DNA of 64,000 nucleotides from Caldilineaceae bacterium SB0664_bin_27 (GTDB taxonomy: Bacteria > Chloroflexota > Anaerolineae > Caldilineales > Caldilineaceae). Below are positions 18,398 through 27,935 of the stretch, in pieces. A model generated the notes under the pieces. The model worked only from the letters and a program-made list of their open reading frames with translations. It was not told the origin of the DNA and did not search any database. Made by a program: the position numbers and the translations under genes. The DNA lies in assembly GCA_009838625.1 (NCBI GenBank), contig VXRG01000137.1:1-64000 (forward strand). The letters run 5' to 3'. How positions within the stretch are numbered: the first letter of the stretch is position 1; each line of letters starts with the position of its first letter.

Positions 18398-19174
18398 ATG
18401 AAGGGATCAGAGTTGAAGAAGCGCCTGCATGGAGGCGAGCAAGTCTACGGAACATGGTCGGCTTCGACCGATCCGCTGGTGGCAGCGACGGTGGCGCAAG
18501 CCGGCTTCGACTGGATGAGCATCGACATGGAGCATTCGCCGCGCAATGTGGAATCGTTGCGCTACATCCTGTGGATGGTTCGCGAGACCCCAACCGTGGC
18601 GATGGTCAGGGTGAAGGACAACAGGCCCGATGAGATAAAACAGGCGCTCGACAACGGCGCCGACGGCGTCGTCGTCCCGCTGATCGAGTCGGTAGAGGAC
18701 GCCCGCCGCGCGGTTGCCGGTTGCAAGTATCCGCCGGCCGGCGTGCGCGGCTACGGGCCCTTCATGCCATCGTTCGGGGGCGATGACCGCGCCTACCAGA
18801 GCACCGCCAATGAAGAGACCCTGGTCTTCATCCAGGTCGAACACTACCGCGCCGTCGATGTAATCGAAGAGATCGCGGCGCTCGAAGGCGTTGACGGTTT
18901 TATCATCGGGCCGAACGACCTTACGCTTTCGATGGATATCTTCGGCGCCTGGGAGAGTGAGGAGTTCATCAGCACGATTCAGCGGATCGTCCAGGCGGGT
19001 GACGCCAACGGTGTTCCCGCCGGCTTCCCGGTGGATGTGCTGGGCGGGGCCGAGGCCGGTATCGCCTGGGTGAAGGAGTATGCGCCAACACTGCGGCTGT
19101 CGACGATTGGCGGGGATCTGGGCTTCGTCTCCGCAGGCGCCGAGGCCGCACTGCAGCAGATCAGGGACAGGTGA
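18398..19174 (+). CDS. HpcH/HpaI aldolase family protein
   Basis: Class II, metal-dependent aldolase of 258 residues. Family members cleave 2-keto-3-deoxy sugar acids or 4-hydroxy-2-keto acids to pyruvate and an aldehyde. Visible motifs are IDMEHSPRN with the catalytic histidine, the metal-ligand glutamate in FIQVEHYRAV, and the aspartate in IGPNDL. An AAGGAGAT ribosome binding site overlaps the end of the dehydrogenase gene. The combination with two 2-hydroxyacid dehydrogenases suggests stepwise breakdown of a deoxy sugar acid; the exact substrate is not shown. Confidence 0.9.
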   Translation: MKGSELKKRLHGGEQVYGTWSASTDPLVAATVAQAGFDWMSIDMEHSPRNVESLRYILWMVRETPTVAMVRVKDNRPDEIKQALDNGADGVVVPLIESVEDARRAVAGCKYPPAGVRGYGPFMPSFGGDDRAYQSTANEETLVFIQVEHYRAVDVIEEIAALEGVDGFIIGPNDLTLSMDIFGAWESEEFISTIQRIVQAGDANGVPAGFPVDVLGGAEAGIAWVKEYAPTLRLSTIGGDLGFVSAGAEAALQQIRDR

Positions 19175-19199
19175 CAATGGGGGGTCAACGACTCGGCTG

Positions 19200-20354
19200 C
19201 TAATCTTCGATACCAAACATCCGCGCCGCGTTGCCGCCCAGAATGAGGTTCTTCTCTGCTGTCGTAAGGAAGTCGCAGTGCAGGCGGATGTAGTCCACTG
19301 ACTGCTTGTACGTGCACCAGAAGCCGCCGCTGTAGGGCATGTCAGAGCCCCACATCAGTTTTTCCACGCCGACCTGGTCGATCAGCCACTTGAGCATCTC
19401 TTGCCCATCGCCGTAGGGGTACTCGGGCCACTTTGCCTGCATCAGGATTTCGGCGTTCATGTGGGGCCGCTTCAGCAATGTTATCACCTCGTCGGGTATG
19501 CCGATTTCGTGGATGATGGCGGCCGGCACCAATCCGTGTGTGATCACCGACGGGATGTCTTCGTGGGCGTCCGCCCAGCGGCTCAGCTCGCCGACGCGTT
19601 CCATAAACCCTGCCACACGGTCCTGCTTGCGGGCGTCGATATACCAGAATATGGGAATCTCCAGGCGGCGCACCAGCTGCCACAACGGTTCGAACTTGGC
19701 GTCGTCGATCCGGTCCACGTAGCCCCGCAACGCGAATAGCTCGACACTGAAGTACAGCCCCGTGCATCCCAGCTCCGTCACGGCGCGTTCAAGTCGCGCC
19801 AGTTCCTCCGCCTGGTGTGCCTCCGTTTCCCGTATCTGCGCCAGTGCGATGAAGCGGTCCGGGTAGCGGCGCATCGCCTCGGCGTAGTACTCGTTGATGT
19901 TGGCGCCGTAGACGTGGTCGCTCTGGAGTATCCCCCGGTCCACGCCTGCGACCTCCATTTCGGCGATCATTCTTTCCGGGGTCGCCTCCAGGTTCTCCAG
20001 GGCGGGTGGATAGAACTGCATGACGTAGTCGACGCCGTCCACGGTGAGCTCGGCCTGGCCGTACCTGCCGAAACGGAAGTTGAGGTCGGGCATGGCGTTG
20101 ATGTCGTCGGAGGGGAAGTCGAGCAGCGGCTCCTTGACGCGTGCCCCGTCCTTCTTGCGCCAGAAGTCGGTGAAGTCGCGCAGGTGGTACTGCCACAGTT
20201 TGAGGGTTAGCGCGGCGCTCGCCGCGCCTGAGCCGGTGGCGAAGCGGCGGAAGATGTGGGAGTGGGCGTCGATGACGAGGGAATTCTCCTCTTCCCCCGA
20301 GTCGACCTGCCGCCAGCCTCCGCCGAAGAACTCCATCTTTCTTTCTGTGGTCAT
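19200..20354 (-). CDS. Amidohydrolase family 2 protein
   Basis: A metal-dependent TIM-barrel hydrolase or decarboxylase of 384 residues in the ACMSD/gamma-resorcylate decarboxylase group. The HxH pair is in IDAHSHIF near residue 30, a further metal histidine in VITHGLV, and the C-terminal aspartate in MWGSDMPYS. Its start codon overlaps the stop of the epimerase gene by four bases (ATGA), so the two are translationally coupled. It converges with the aldolase gene with only 25 bases between. Substrate unknown; lactone hydrolysis would suit the sugar-acid context but is only a guess. Confidence 0.82.
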   Translation of the reverse strand: MTTERKMEFFGGGWRQVDSGEEENSLVIDAHSHIFRRFATGSGAASAALTLKLWQYHLRDFTDFWRKKDGARVKEPLLDFPSDDINAMPDLNFRFGRYGQAELTVDGVDYVMQFYPPALENLEATPERMIAEMEVAGVDRGILQSDHVYGANINEYYAEAMRRYPDRFIALAQIRETEAHQAEELARLERAVTELGCTGLYFSVELFALRGYVDRIDDAKFEPLWQLVRRLEIPIFWYIDARKQDRVAGFMERVGELSRWADAHEDIPSVITHGLVPAAIIHEIGIPDEVITLLKRPHMNAEILMQAKWPEYPYGDGQEMLKWLIDQVGVEKLMWGSDMPYSGGFWCTYKQSVDYIRLHCDFLTTAEKNLILGGNAARMFGIED

Positions 20355-21337
20355 CTTTTCTCCATCCAGGACTGAAAGTCGCTATGCCGCCAGGAGTATT
20401 TCGGGCGATAGTCCAACAGGCGGGTCGCCTTTGCGTGCGACCAAAGGGAGGCATGGCCTTCGAGCGGCTCCTTGAGGGGTATACCGGCGTCGGCTGCGTT
20501 CGCTTTTCCTGCACCTGACAACTTCCGTAAACGGTCGTAAAGCTGAGGCGTCGGCTCTCTGGAGCAAGTGTCGGCACCGTTGACGAGAAACACTTCATGC
20601 TTGATCGTGTCATTCTCCACGGCCAGGCGGAAGGCCTGCGCGGCGTCTCGGGCGTCAGTAAAGGCCCACAGTATCTTGTGCGGCGCCGGCGGACCCGGCG
20701 ACGGCCACTCGCCCTCGGCGTCCTCAATTGTCTTGCGATAGCGCTTGGTCCACAGCTCATCGACCGTGAACTGCTGCGCCCATCCGGAACGCACGGCCAC
20801 CTCGGCGGTTCTGCGTTCCAGATACCAGTTGTTGTTTATGCGCAGGCAGATGGTCTGTATGCCGAAGGCGTCGGTATAGCGCTTGCAGGTCAGCTCGCCG
20901 AGTAGCTTGCTCAACCCGTATTCGTCCTGCGGTTCGCAGGGATGTTCTTCGTCAATCGGAAGATATAGCGGCAGGATCTCCCGCTTCTGGAAGGAGAAGC
21001 CGGTTGCCGCGCCGGAGGAGGCAAACACGACTTTGCCAATCCCGGCATGGACGGCGGCTTCAAGGACATTGACGGTGCCGATCACGTTGACGTTGAGCAG
21101 TTGCGCCGGAGTCGCCCTACCCGGTCCCGGTACGGCCGCAAGATGGACCACGGCGTCATGGTTACGACAGGCATCGGCAAGCTGGGTGGGCTCCATGATG
21201 TCGCCCTGGACGAAACCTGCTCCTTCCACGCGCGGCGCAGTGCGGCTGAAGCTGGACACGGAGTGGCCGGCCTGGAGCAGCTCTCTCAGGACATATCCGC
21301 CGATTGTGCCGCTGCCGCCGGTTACGAGGATTTTCAA
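20351..21337 (-). CDS. NAD-dependent epimerase/dehydratase (extended SDR)
   Basis: A nucleotide-sugar epimerase-type or sugar-lactone-forming dehydrogenase-type protein of about 328 residues. GGSGTIGGYV is the N-terminal NAD-binding loop, FASSGAATGF carries the catalytic serine region, and YGLSK supplies Tyr and Lys. The natural start is probably the TTG at 21337, just before KILVTGG; the frame is open to 21595, but the upstream residues look like untranslated sequence and overlap the isomerase gene. The middle gene of a minus-strand trio with an amidohydrolase and a sugar isomerase. Confidence 0.8.
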   Translation of the reverse strand: MKILVTGGSGTIGGYVLRELLQAGHSVSSFSRTAPRVEGAGFVQGDIMEPTQLADACRNHDAVVHLAAVPGPGRATPAQLLNVNVIGTVNVLEAAVHAGIGKVVFASSGAATGFSFQKREILPLYLPIDEEHPCEPQDEYGLSKLLGELTCKRYTDAFGIQTICLRINNNWYLERRTAEVAVRSGWAQQFTVDELWTKRYRKTIEDAEGEWPSPGPPAPHKILWAFTDARDAAQAFRLAVENDTIKHEVFLVNGADTCSREPTPQLYDRLRKLSGAGKANAADAGIPLKEPLEGHASLWSHAKATRLLDYRPKYSWRHSDFQSWMEKR

Positions 21338-21557
21338 ATTCCTATGTCTCCCAAGCGTTTCATGTAAATTGAGCACCAGCAGCCCGCGCGCTGGTGTCAA
21401 TTGAATCTGAGTTTTCTCTGGCCCAGCTTCTATTTCGGTCCTTGAGGCCTCTAGGTTGGTTTCATACGCTGGGTCGCGAGACGGGAAAGGCGAGGTGCCT
21501 TCAAACGGCTGCGTTCGGTACTGAACAGAGCGCGAAGCCGTCAAGTCGGTCAGCTCT

Positions 21558-22568
21558 TCACTCTCCCTCTTCCTTCTTCTCCTCCCAAAGCTCATGCACC
21601 TCGGCGACCTCCCACCAGGCCGGCCCCACCGGCTTTTCCAGCAACATCGGTCTGATGAAGGCGGCCGCCTTTTCCAGTCCCTCCTGGATCTCGATATACT
21701 CGCTCTCCATTTCCAGGGTCAGGATGCCGGTGTAGCCGATAAAGCGCAGGGTCGAAATAACCTCGCGCCAGGTGCGTTCGTCGTGTCCCCAGCCCGGTAT
21801 CGTGAACGTCCAAGAACGATTCTGGTACTGTTTGAGGTCGGTCGAGTCGAAGTAGCCGCGCAGCCTCAGATTCGGTTCGTGGATCAGCGTATCTTTGAGA
21901 TGAACCGCCTGGATGAGATCACTCAACTCGTGGATTGCTGCCAGTGGGTCTATCCCTTGCACCCACATATGCGAGATGTCATAGTTGCAAGCGACTACCG
22001 GGCCCAGTTCGTCGTGCAGGCGACGCAGCTTGACCGGGCTGTGAATCATGTCGTTTATCTGCATTTCGAAGCACAGCGTTACCCCGTGGTCGGCCGCAAT
22101 CCGGCCATGCTCCTTCCAGTAGGGGAGCAAGCGCCGCTCCCACTGCCATTCGAGGGCGTCTCGCAGAAAAGGCAGATCTGTGTTGATGATCCATGCCGGC
22201 AAGCTATCGCCCTCGGCTCCTTCCGGCAGGCCGGCCACGAGGGCCAGTCGACTACATCCGATCTTCTCCATGAGGGCGCACGTATTGCGAAACTGTCGTG
22301 AATATTCCTCTGCAATGCGACTGTCGGGCACCAGGGGCGTCCCGTGTCCGGCGAACGAGTAAATCTCGAGGCCGTAGGAGGCGTAGATGTCCAGCCAGCG
22401 CTCCAGTTCGCCCTGATCTGCGAGCAGTCTGTCGACGTCACAGTATTTTCTGGCCCCAGGACCGGCCGCTGCCACCTCGACGGCCTGGACGCCCTGCTCC
22501 TGGCAAAACTGCAGACCCTCTTCGAAATCGAACATATTGATAAAGAAAGTGTTCATGCCGAGTTTCAT
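21558..22568 (-). CDS. Sugar phosphate isomerase/epimerase (xylose isomerase-like TIM barrel)
   Basis: A 336-residue TIM-barrel protein of the AP endonuclease 2 superfamily. It starts MKLGMNTFF and shows the family's strand motifs VQAVEVAAAG, CFEMQIND, CNYDISHMW, IQAVHLKDT and ILTLEMESEY, with Glu, Asp and His metal ligands at strand ends. The ATG at 22568 follows AAAGGCAG at suitable spacing; the frame is open to 22619. It leads the minus-strand trio behind the promoter at 22673-22701. It probably isomerises a free or phosphorylated sugar; which one is unclear. Confidence 0.85.
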   Translation of the reverse strand: MKLGMNTFFINMFDFEEGLQFCQEQGVQAVEVAAAGPGARKYCDVDRLLADQGELERWLDIYASYGLEIYSFAGHGTPLVPDSRIAEEYSRQFRNTCALMEKIGCSRLALVAGLPEGAEGDSLPAWIINTDLPFLRDALEWQWERRLLPYWKEHGRIAADHGVTLCFEMQINDMIHSPVKLRRLHDELGPVVACNYDISHMWVQGIDPLAAIHELSDLIQAVHLKDTLIHEPNLRLRGYFDSTDLKQYQNRSWTFTIPGWGHDERTWREVISTLRFIGYTGILTLEMESEYIEIQEGLEKAAAFIRPMLLEKPVGPAWWEVAEVHELWEEKKEEGE

Positions 22569-22672
22569 ATCAACTGCCTTTCTCGTGGAGACCTGATGCG
22601 CCCCGGGAACTGTCGGCACGGCTCGCCAGTTCGCTGGTGCCTATGAGGCAACTATCTCACCTTAGCACGGCC

Positions 22673-22701
22673 ATCATAGTAAGGTCCGCGCAGTTCGTCA
22701 A
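22673..22701 (-). promoter_or_regulatory. Promoter of the isomerase/epimerase/amidohydrolase operon
   Basis: On the minus strand TTGACG (22701-22696) and TATGAT (22678-22673) are 17 bases apart. The start site would be near 22666, about 98 bases before the isomerase ATG. Confidence 0.6.
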
Positions 22702-22728
22702 TCAGCCGAATTCAATGTACGGCAACGG

Positions 22729-22757
22729 TTAGCGCAAATTCACAGGTCGTGTATACT
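22729..22757 (+). promoter_or_regulatory. Candidate promoter of the SDR/M24 peptidase genes
   Basis: TATACT (22752-22757) is a good -10 box; the region 17 bases upstream, TTAGCG, is only a weak -35 match. It faces away from the minus-strand promoter at 22673. Confidence 0.4.
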
Positions 22758-22822
22758 ATGCCCAATCCACTCGCCCCAGTCCACAAAGATCATCCGCCTG
22801 ACACGCACCAGGAGCACAAGAG

Positions 22823-23653
22823 ATGACCCAAACGCGGAAAATGGAAGGCAAGCGCGTACTCGTGACCGGCTCCGGTACCGGCATCGGCCGCGGTGTTGCC
22901 CTGGAATTCGCCCGTGAAGGGGCGGCTGTCGTTCTGCACTACGCCCACAGCGAGGCCGGCGCGGTAACCGCTGTTGACGAGATCCGGGGCGCTGGAGGCC
23001 AGGCCGAGGTCTTCCAGGCAGATCTGGCAGATATCGAGCAGGTGAAAGGGTTGGCCGGGAAAGCGATCGATTTTCTCGGCGGGCTTGACGTTCTCGTGAA
23101 TAATGCCGGCATCACCATGAACAGGCCCTTTCTCGACGTGACGCCCGATCAGTTCGACACTCTCTACAATGTGAATATCCGCGGAATGTACTTTCTGACC
23201 CAGGCGGCAGTTCCCACCATGATCGACCAGGGCGGAGGCGCTGTCATCAATTTGACTTCGGTCCATGCCTTTGCCGGGATGACCGAGCACACAATCTACG
23301 CAGGCACCAAGGCCGCGATCGTGGGATTCACGCGCGTCCTGGCCCTGGAGCTGGCTACCAGAGGCGTGCGCGTCAATGCCATTGCGCCCGGCTGGATTCT
23401 GGTCGAAAACCACCTCAAGGTGCTGGGTGAATTCGACCAGCAGGAAGCCGGCTCCACCATTCCAGCCGGTGTGATTGGCGCGCCGCAAGATATCGGCAGG
23501 CTCGCCCTCTTTCTCGCGTCTGACGAGAGCCGTTACATCGTCGGCCAGACGCTGGTAATCGATGGCGGCATGCTGGCGATCATGCCTCTTTCCGGCGACT
23601 TCCGCGACCCACGCCAGGAACAGTGGGGGCAGGGTTACGTGGCCGGTCTTTGA
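22823..23653 (+). CDS. Short-chain dehydrogenase/reductase
   Basis: Classical SDR of 276 residues. The cofactor loop TGSGTGIG (15-22), the NNAG motif, the catalytic serine in LTSVHAF and the YAGTK pair are all present. It resembles 3-oxoacyl-ACP reductases and glucose dehydrogenases, but SDR sequence rarely gives the substrate. In this neighbourhood oxidation of a sugar or sugar alcohol is the most likely role. It is followed 37 bases later by an M24 peptidase gene. Confidence 0.9.
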   Translation: MTQTRKMEGKRVLVTGSGTGIGRGVALEFAREGAAVVLHYAHSEAGAVTAVDEIRGAGGQAEVFQADLADIEQVKGLAGKAIDFLGGLDVLVNNAGITMNRPFLDVTPDQFDTLYNVNIRGMYFLTQAAVPTMIDQGGGAVINLTSVHAFAGMTEHTIYAGTKAAIVGFTRVLALELATRGVRVNAIAPGWILVENHLKVLGEFDQQEAGSTIPAGVIGAPQDIGRLALFLASDESRYIVGQTLVIDGGMLAIMPLSGDFRDPRQEQWGQGYVAGL

Positions 23654-23690
23654 CATACATACCCCGCGCAACACTGAAGGAGAGCGAGCC

Positions 23691-24938
23691 ATGCTTTTCA
23701 ATCGCGGCCGCGCAGTCGACTATATGCGGGAGTATGGGCTGGATGTCCTGGTTGCGACGACTCCGGTCAACATAACCTATTTCACCGACTACTACTGCTG
23801 GCTCGACCCACTCTTCAAAGAGTACATGATGGTGCCTGGGGCATCTTCCAACCTGTCTCAAGCATACGCAGTCTTTCCGTTGGAGAGCGAGCCCGCGCTG
23901 GTGGTCAACCCGCTGTTCGCCGCCAACGCCGAGGATCTGTGGGTGAAGGACCTGCACATTTTCGGTAGCGCCGGCCTCGATGACTCGCTTCCCGCCGGCG
24001 AGTTGCCCGAGTCCCTGCTCCGTTTTCAGGAGCTCCTCCTTTCCCCGCACGACAATGCCACGTCTACCGACGCGCTTTTGAGCATTCTGAAACAGCGGGG
24101 CCTGACGGGCGCGCGCATCGGGCTGGAGACGGAAGGACTGCCTCCGGAGACGAAAGATGTCATAGAGCAGGCCCTGCCTGACGCTTCCCTCAAAGGCTGT
24201 TCCGATCTGATTCGCATGGTCCGGATGGTGAAGACCGCAGAAGAGATTCAACGACTGACCCGTTCTGCAGAAATCAACGAGCAGGCGGCGATGGAGTCCC
24301 TGGCCACGGCACGGCCAGGGCTGGCCGTGTCCGAGATGGCGGACCACTACCGGGCGCTGGCGGCGCAGATGGGCGCAGATTTCGATCACTTCGCGTTCGG
24401 CGTGCGCGGCCTGGGTATGACGACCGAAACCGGCTACCGACTGGCGGAAGATGACGTTCTCTACGTCGATTACGGCTGCATCTACCGGTACTGCTTCTCC
24501 GACAGCGGCACGACGCTGGCGATGCGAGAACTGACGGCCGAACTGAACAGTCGCTTTGCAGCATTGCGCGCCTGCATGGATGCTGGCGAAGAGGCGTTGC
24601 GGCCCGGCGCTAAGTCGTCAAGTGTGGCCGGCGCAATGGTCGCAGCACTGCACGATCGCGGCATCACCGCATCCTTCCCACACGGGCACGGCGTGGGCCT
24701 GGAGGTGCGCGACTACCCGGTTCTCGTCCCCGACAACGGGCTTCGCATCAAAGATGACTGCGTGGACCTTCCGTCTGACCTGTCGCTGGAAGCGGACATG
24801 GTCCTCAATCTGGAGGCCCCTCTCTTCATGCCGGGCGTCGGTTCTCTGCACATCGAGCAGTCATACGTCGTGACCCAGCAAGGGAGTCGGCCCCTCGTTG
24901 AACAGCACAGGCGGCGGCCTGTGGTCATTGGACAGTGA
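23691..24938 (+). CDS. M24 family metallopeptidase (Xaa-Pro aminopeptidase/creatinase fold)
   Basis: A 415-residue pita-bread-fold enzyme with an N-terminal creatinase-like domain and a C-terminal catalytic domain. All five metal ligands of the family are recognisable: Asp in YVDYG, Asp in FSDSG, His in GHGVG, Glu in NLEAP and Glu in HIEQS. It should therefore be active as an aminopeptidase releasing N-terminal residues before proline, or a related hydrolase. The ATG at 23691 follows AAGGAGAG; the frame is open to 23562 but that would overlap the SDR gene. Confidence 0.88.
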   Translation: MLFNRGRAVDYMREYGLDVLVATTPVNITYFTDYYCWLDPLFKEYMMVPGASSNLSQAYAVFPLESEPALVVNPLFAANAEDLWVKDLHIFGSAGLDDSLPAGELPESLLRFQELLLSPHDNATSTDALLSILKQRGLTGARIGLETEGLPPETKDVIEQALPDASLKGCSDLIRMVRMVKTAEEIQRLTRSAEINEQAAMESLATARPGLAVSEMADHYRALAAQMGADFDHFAFGVRGLGMTTETGYRLAEDDVLYVDYGCIYRYCFSDSGTTLAMRELTAELNSRFAALRACMDAGEEALRPGAKSSSVAGAMVAALHDRGITASFPHGHGVGLEVRDYPVLVPDNGLRIKDDCVDLPSDLSLEADMVLNLEAPLFMPGVGSLHIEQSYVVTQQGSRPLVEQHRRRPVVIGQ

Positions 24939-24990
24939 ACCGAGGCCGCCAACCACGCAAGCCGCGACTGCGCTTAACCGGTGACTCGCC

Positions 24991-27771
24991 ATGATGGAAC
25001 TGGCGCTGCGGCGCAATTTGAGCAAATGGCAGCCAATGTCATTTGTTGTAGTCGGCCTGGTTATCACCGTTGCGTTGATCGCGGCGATTCCCCTGTTCAC
25101 AGCAGCCTCGCTGGACCGCTTTCTCCGTAGCGAACTGCATGCGCAGGACTCCGAGCTCCCTCTTTCCAGCCTGCTCCTTGTACACCGTGTGCCCCTTCTG
25201 AGCTCGACACCGCTCGAACGGTACAGGCGGGCCGATGACTTCATTCGTCAGCGCGCAACGCAGCTTCCGGGCCTGCCGCTTACTCGCATGACCCGTTACG
25301 GCTCGACGCGCGTCCTCAAGTTCCTGGCCGCTGCCGACAAGGATCTGCCGGAAGACCTGCGCCAGTATCAGTCCGCCGGTCTGGCCTTTCTGACCGGTCT
25401 GGAAGAGCATGTGGAAATCGTGTTGGGGGAATCCCTGGAACAGGTGGACCCGGCCGCAGCCGGAGGCGTCATCTCGGCCTGGGTCAGCGAACGGTTCTAC
25501 TACGACCACGATGTTCAGGTCGGCGACCGGCTACTCTTCGGCATCGACGATCCTGATAACGTTGCTCCCGTCGAAGTGCTGGTCAAGGGCGTGTGGCGTC
25601 CGGCCGACGCGGATCGCGGCTTCTGGTTCGAAGAGCCGGACGCTTTCGCCTTCTACTTCATCGTTTCCGAAGCGGACTTCATGGCCCGAGTAGCTCCGAT
25701 TCTGGGCGACCAGGTCCGCAAATACGCCTGGTTCCTGCTCTTTGACGACAGTGAATTCAAGGTCGACAAAGTGGCGCCCATGCTGGCGGCCATAACACGC
25801 ATTCAGGCCAGAACTACCGGTATCCTGTCCCACGTCGACCTCACCGCGCCGGCTTACGAGCTGCTGCGAAAATACGCCGAACGGGCTGCCGCGCTGCGAA
25901 CCTTTTTGCTGCTATTGAGTCTTCCTGTGCTGCTTGCCCTTTTGCTATACACATTTATCTCATCTGACATCATGGTGGCTTCGGAAGAGGGCGAGATCGT
26001 TACGCTGAAGAGCCGGGGCGCGTCCAGTCTGCAGATCGCAGGACTCTATCTGCTGGAAATGCTCGCGATTGGCGCGTTGTGCCTGATCGCAGGGTTGCTG
26101 GCGGCCGGCGGAGTCACACAGGGGATGGGGCAGGTCTACCGTTTTCTGACCTTCGCGGCCAGACCGCTCCTGGACCTCTCTTTATCCACTCAGGTCGCCG
26201 TGTACGCCGGGGCTGCAGTTGTTCTGGGCATCGGCGCGACGCTGTTTTCTGCCGCCGGTGCGGCCAGGCGCACAGTGGTAACGCACCAGCGCAAAACAGC
26301 GCGCGAGGAGTTCCTCAATCGCGCCCGGCGCAGCGCATGGCTTCCCTTTGAACTGCTGTTCCTTGCCGGCGTCATCTACGCTTACTGGCGCCTGCAGCAA
26401 CAAGAGCAGGCACTTCAGGTCACGGCAGGCACTTTTGTAGATCCTCTCCTCCTGCTGGCGCCTACAGTGTTTGTCGCCGCGGTGTCGCTGGTCTCCTTGC
26501 GCGGGCTTCCCGCAATCACCGGCTTGTTGGGCCGGGCGGCGAGCCGCTTCATCAGTGTGCCGCTGTGGCTGGCCATAGCGCAGATCTCGCGGCGCTCAGG
26601 CAACAATCGCGCTCTTCTCTTTCTACTGATCTTTACGATAGCGCTCGGCCTCTTCAGCGCGACATTTGCCGGCACGCTTGATACGCACTATACCGACGTG
26701 GTCCGTTACGCCGTCGGCTCCGATCTGGTCATCCAGGTGCAGTGGGAGCAGGTGGGCGGAACTTCCGAGCAGCGCTGGCGCCATCCTCCTTTCGCCGTAG
26801 TCCAGTCGATTCCAGGCGTGGAGGCCGCGACGCGTGTGCTGCGACAGCCTGTTTTTGTCGATGGACTTGAGGGGAATGTAAATGCTACCGTGCTGGGGAT
26901 CGACCGCGCCGAGTTCAGCCAGGCCGGCTGGTGGCGAGATGACTTTTCTCAGGAATCTCTGGGCGCCCTGACCAACAGGCTGGCACTCAACTCAATGGGC
27001 GTTCTCGTCAGTAGCAGCTTCATCGAAGAGACCGGCTTGCAGGTGGGAGACAACCTCTTTGTTTTCGTCGAGGGCATCAGTCGACCCATCAGCTTTGCAG
27101 TTGCCGGCGTACTCAGCTATTTCCCAACACTGTACCCGGAGGACGGGCATTTCTTTGTTGGCAATCTGGAACACATTTATCGCACCATAGGAAACCGGCC
27201 CTACGATATCTGGATGAGACTGGACAGCAGTGCCGACCCGGCGGCCATCCTCGAAACTCTGCGCACTCGCGGGTTCATCATTACCGCCGCGACCGACAGC
27301 CGCCGGGAGACCGCCGTCTGGCGCACCGATCCGCAGCGCACAGCCCTGTTCGGCATCCTGTCCCTGGGTTTCGTCGTCGCGACGGTTATCTCCGGGCTGG
27401 CGTTCCTGTTGCACTCGCTGTTTGCGCTGCGGCAGCGCATTCTGCAGTTCGGTTTGTTGCGTGCCATTGGGCTGTCGACGGCTCAGATTACCGCGGTCGT
27501 TGTCTTCGAAAAGCTGTTCCTTGTGCTCCTGGCCGCCATGGGCGGCACTCTGATCGGCGCATTGACCGCGGCGCTGTTTGTTCCTCTACTCCAAATCGGA
27601 ACGGCCGTGCACGGCTCGACGCCGCCTTTTGTCGTTGCCCCGGCCTGGGGGCAGGCCGTGAAGATCTATCTTGCTTTTGCCGCAATGGTGATCGTGACGC
27701 TGGCAATCGTAGTTGGGCAGTTGCGCCAGCTGCGCATTTACGAAGCCATCAAGTTAGGCGGGCTGGAATAG
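24991..27771 (+). CDS. Large FtsX-type ABC transporter permease
   Basis: A 926-residue membrane protein of the FtsX/LolC/MacB permease superfamily. One N-terminal helix (about residues 12-35) is followed by a large external domain, three or four helices (about 300-430), a second set starting near 460, another extracellular MacB_PCD-like region, and a final FtsX block (about 785-920) ending in LRIYEAIKLGGLE. The duplicated layout resembles permeases that work in export or mechanotransmission rather than uptake. The partner ATPase, usually next door, is not present in the window. Substrate unknown. Confidence 0.82.
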   Translation: MMELALRRNLSKWQPMSFVVVGLVITVALIAAIPLFTAASLDRFLRSELHAQDSELPLSSLLLVHRVPLLSSTPLERYRRADDFIRQRATQLPGLPLTRMTRYGSTRVLKFLAAADKDLPEDLRQYQSAGLAFLTGLEEHVEIVLGESLEQVDPAAAGGVISAWVSERFYYDHDVQVGDRLLFGIDDPDNVAPVEVLVKGVWRPADADRGFWFEEPDAFAFYFIVSEADFMARVAPILGDQVRKYAWFLLFDDSEFKVDKVAPMLAAITRIQARTTGILSHVDLTAPAYELLRKYAERAAALRTFLLLLSLPVLLALLLYTFISSDIMVASEEGEIVTLKSRGASSLQIAGLYLLEMLAIGALCLIAGLLAAGGVTQGMGQVYRFLTFAARPLLDLSLSTQVAVYAGAAVVLGIGATLFSAAGAARRTVVTHQRKTAREEFLNRARRSAWLPFELLFLAGVIYAYWRLQQQEQALQVTAGTFVDPLLLLAPTVFVAAVSLVSLRGLPAITGLLGRAASRFISVPLWLAIAQISRRSGNNRALLFLLIFTIALGLFSATFAGTLDTHYTDVVRYAVGSDLVIQVQWEQVGGTSEQRWRHPPFAVVQSIPGVEAATRVLRQPVFVDGLEGNVNATVLGIDRAEFSQAGWWRDDFSQESLGALTNRLALNSMGVLVSSSFIEETGLQVGDNLFVFVEGISRPISFAVAGVLSYFPTLYPEDGHFFVGNLEHIYRTIGNRPYDIWMRLDSSADPAAILETLRTRGFIITAATDSRRETAVWRTDPQRTALFGILSLGFVVATVISGLAFLLHSLFALRQRILQFGLLRAIGLSTAQITAVVVFEKLFLVLLAAMGGTLIGALTAALFVPLLQIGTAVHGSTPPFVVAPAWGQAVKIYLAFAAMVIVTLAIVVGQLRQLRIYEAIKLGGLE

Positions 27772-27906
27772 GGCCGGTGTTTACGGCGATTTGCCCATCG
27801 CAACTTCCTGGGAGAAGACGCGTGTCGCGGTTTCACAGGGTCACTGCGTCCAACTGCTTGACGGCACAGGTCCAATTTGGCAACGAGTGTAACGGGAGTC
27901 GCGTTT

Positions 27907-27935
27907 TTGACACAGGCAATAGAATAGAGGATACT
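27907..27935 (+). promoter_or_regulatory. Near-consensus promoter of the second MalEFG-like importer operon
   Basis: TTGACA (27907-27912) and GATACT (27930-27935) are 17 bases apart. The predicted start near 27942 gives a leader of about 300 bases before the binding-protein ATG at 28241. I recognise no known riboswitch in that leader, and no gene in the 469-base gap 27772-28240. Confidence 0.65.
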
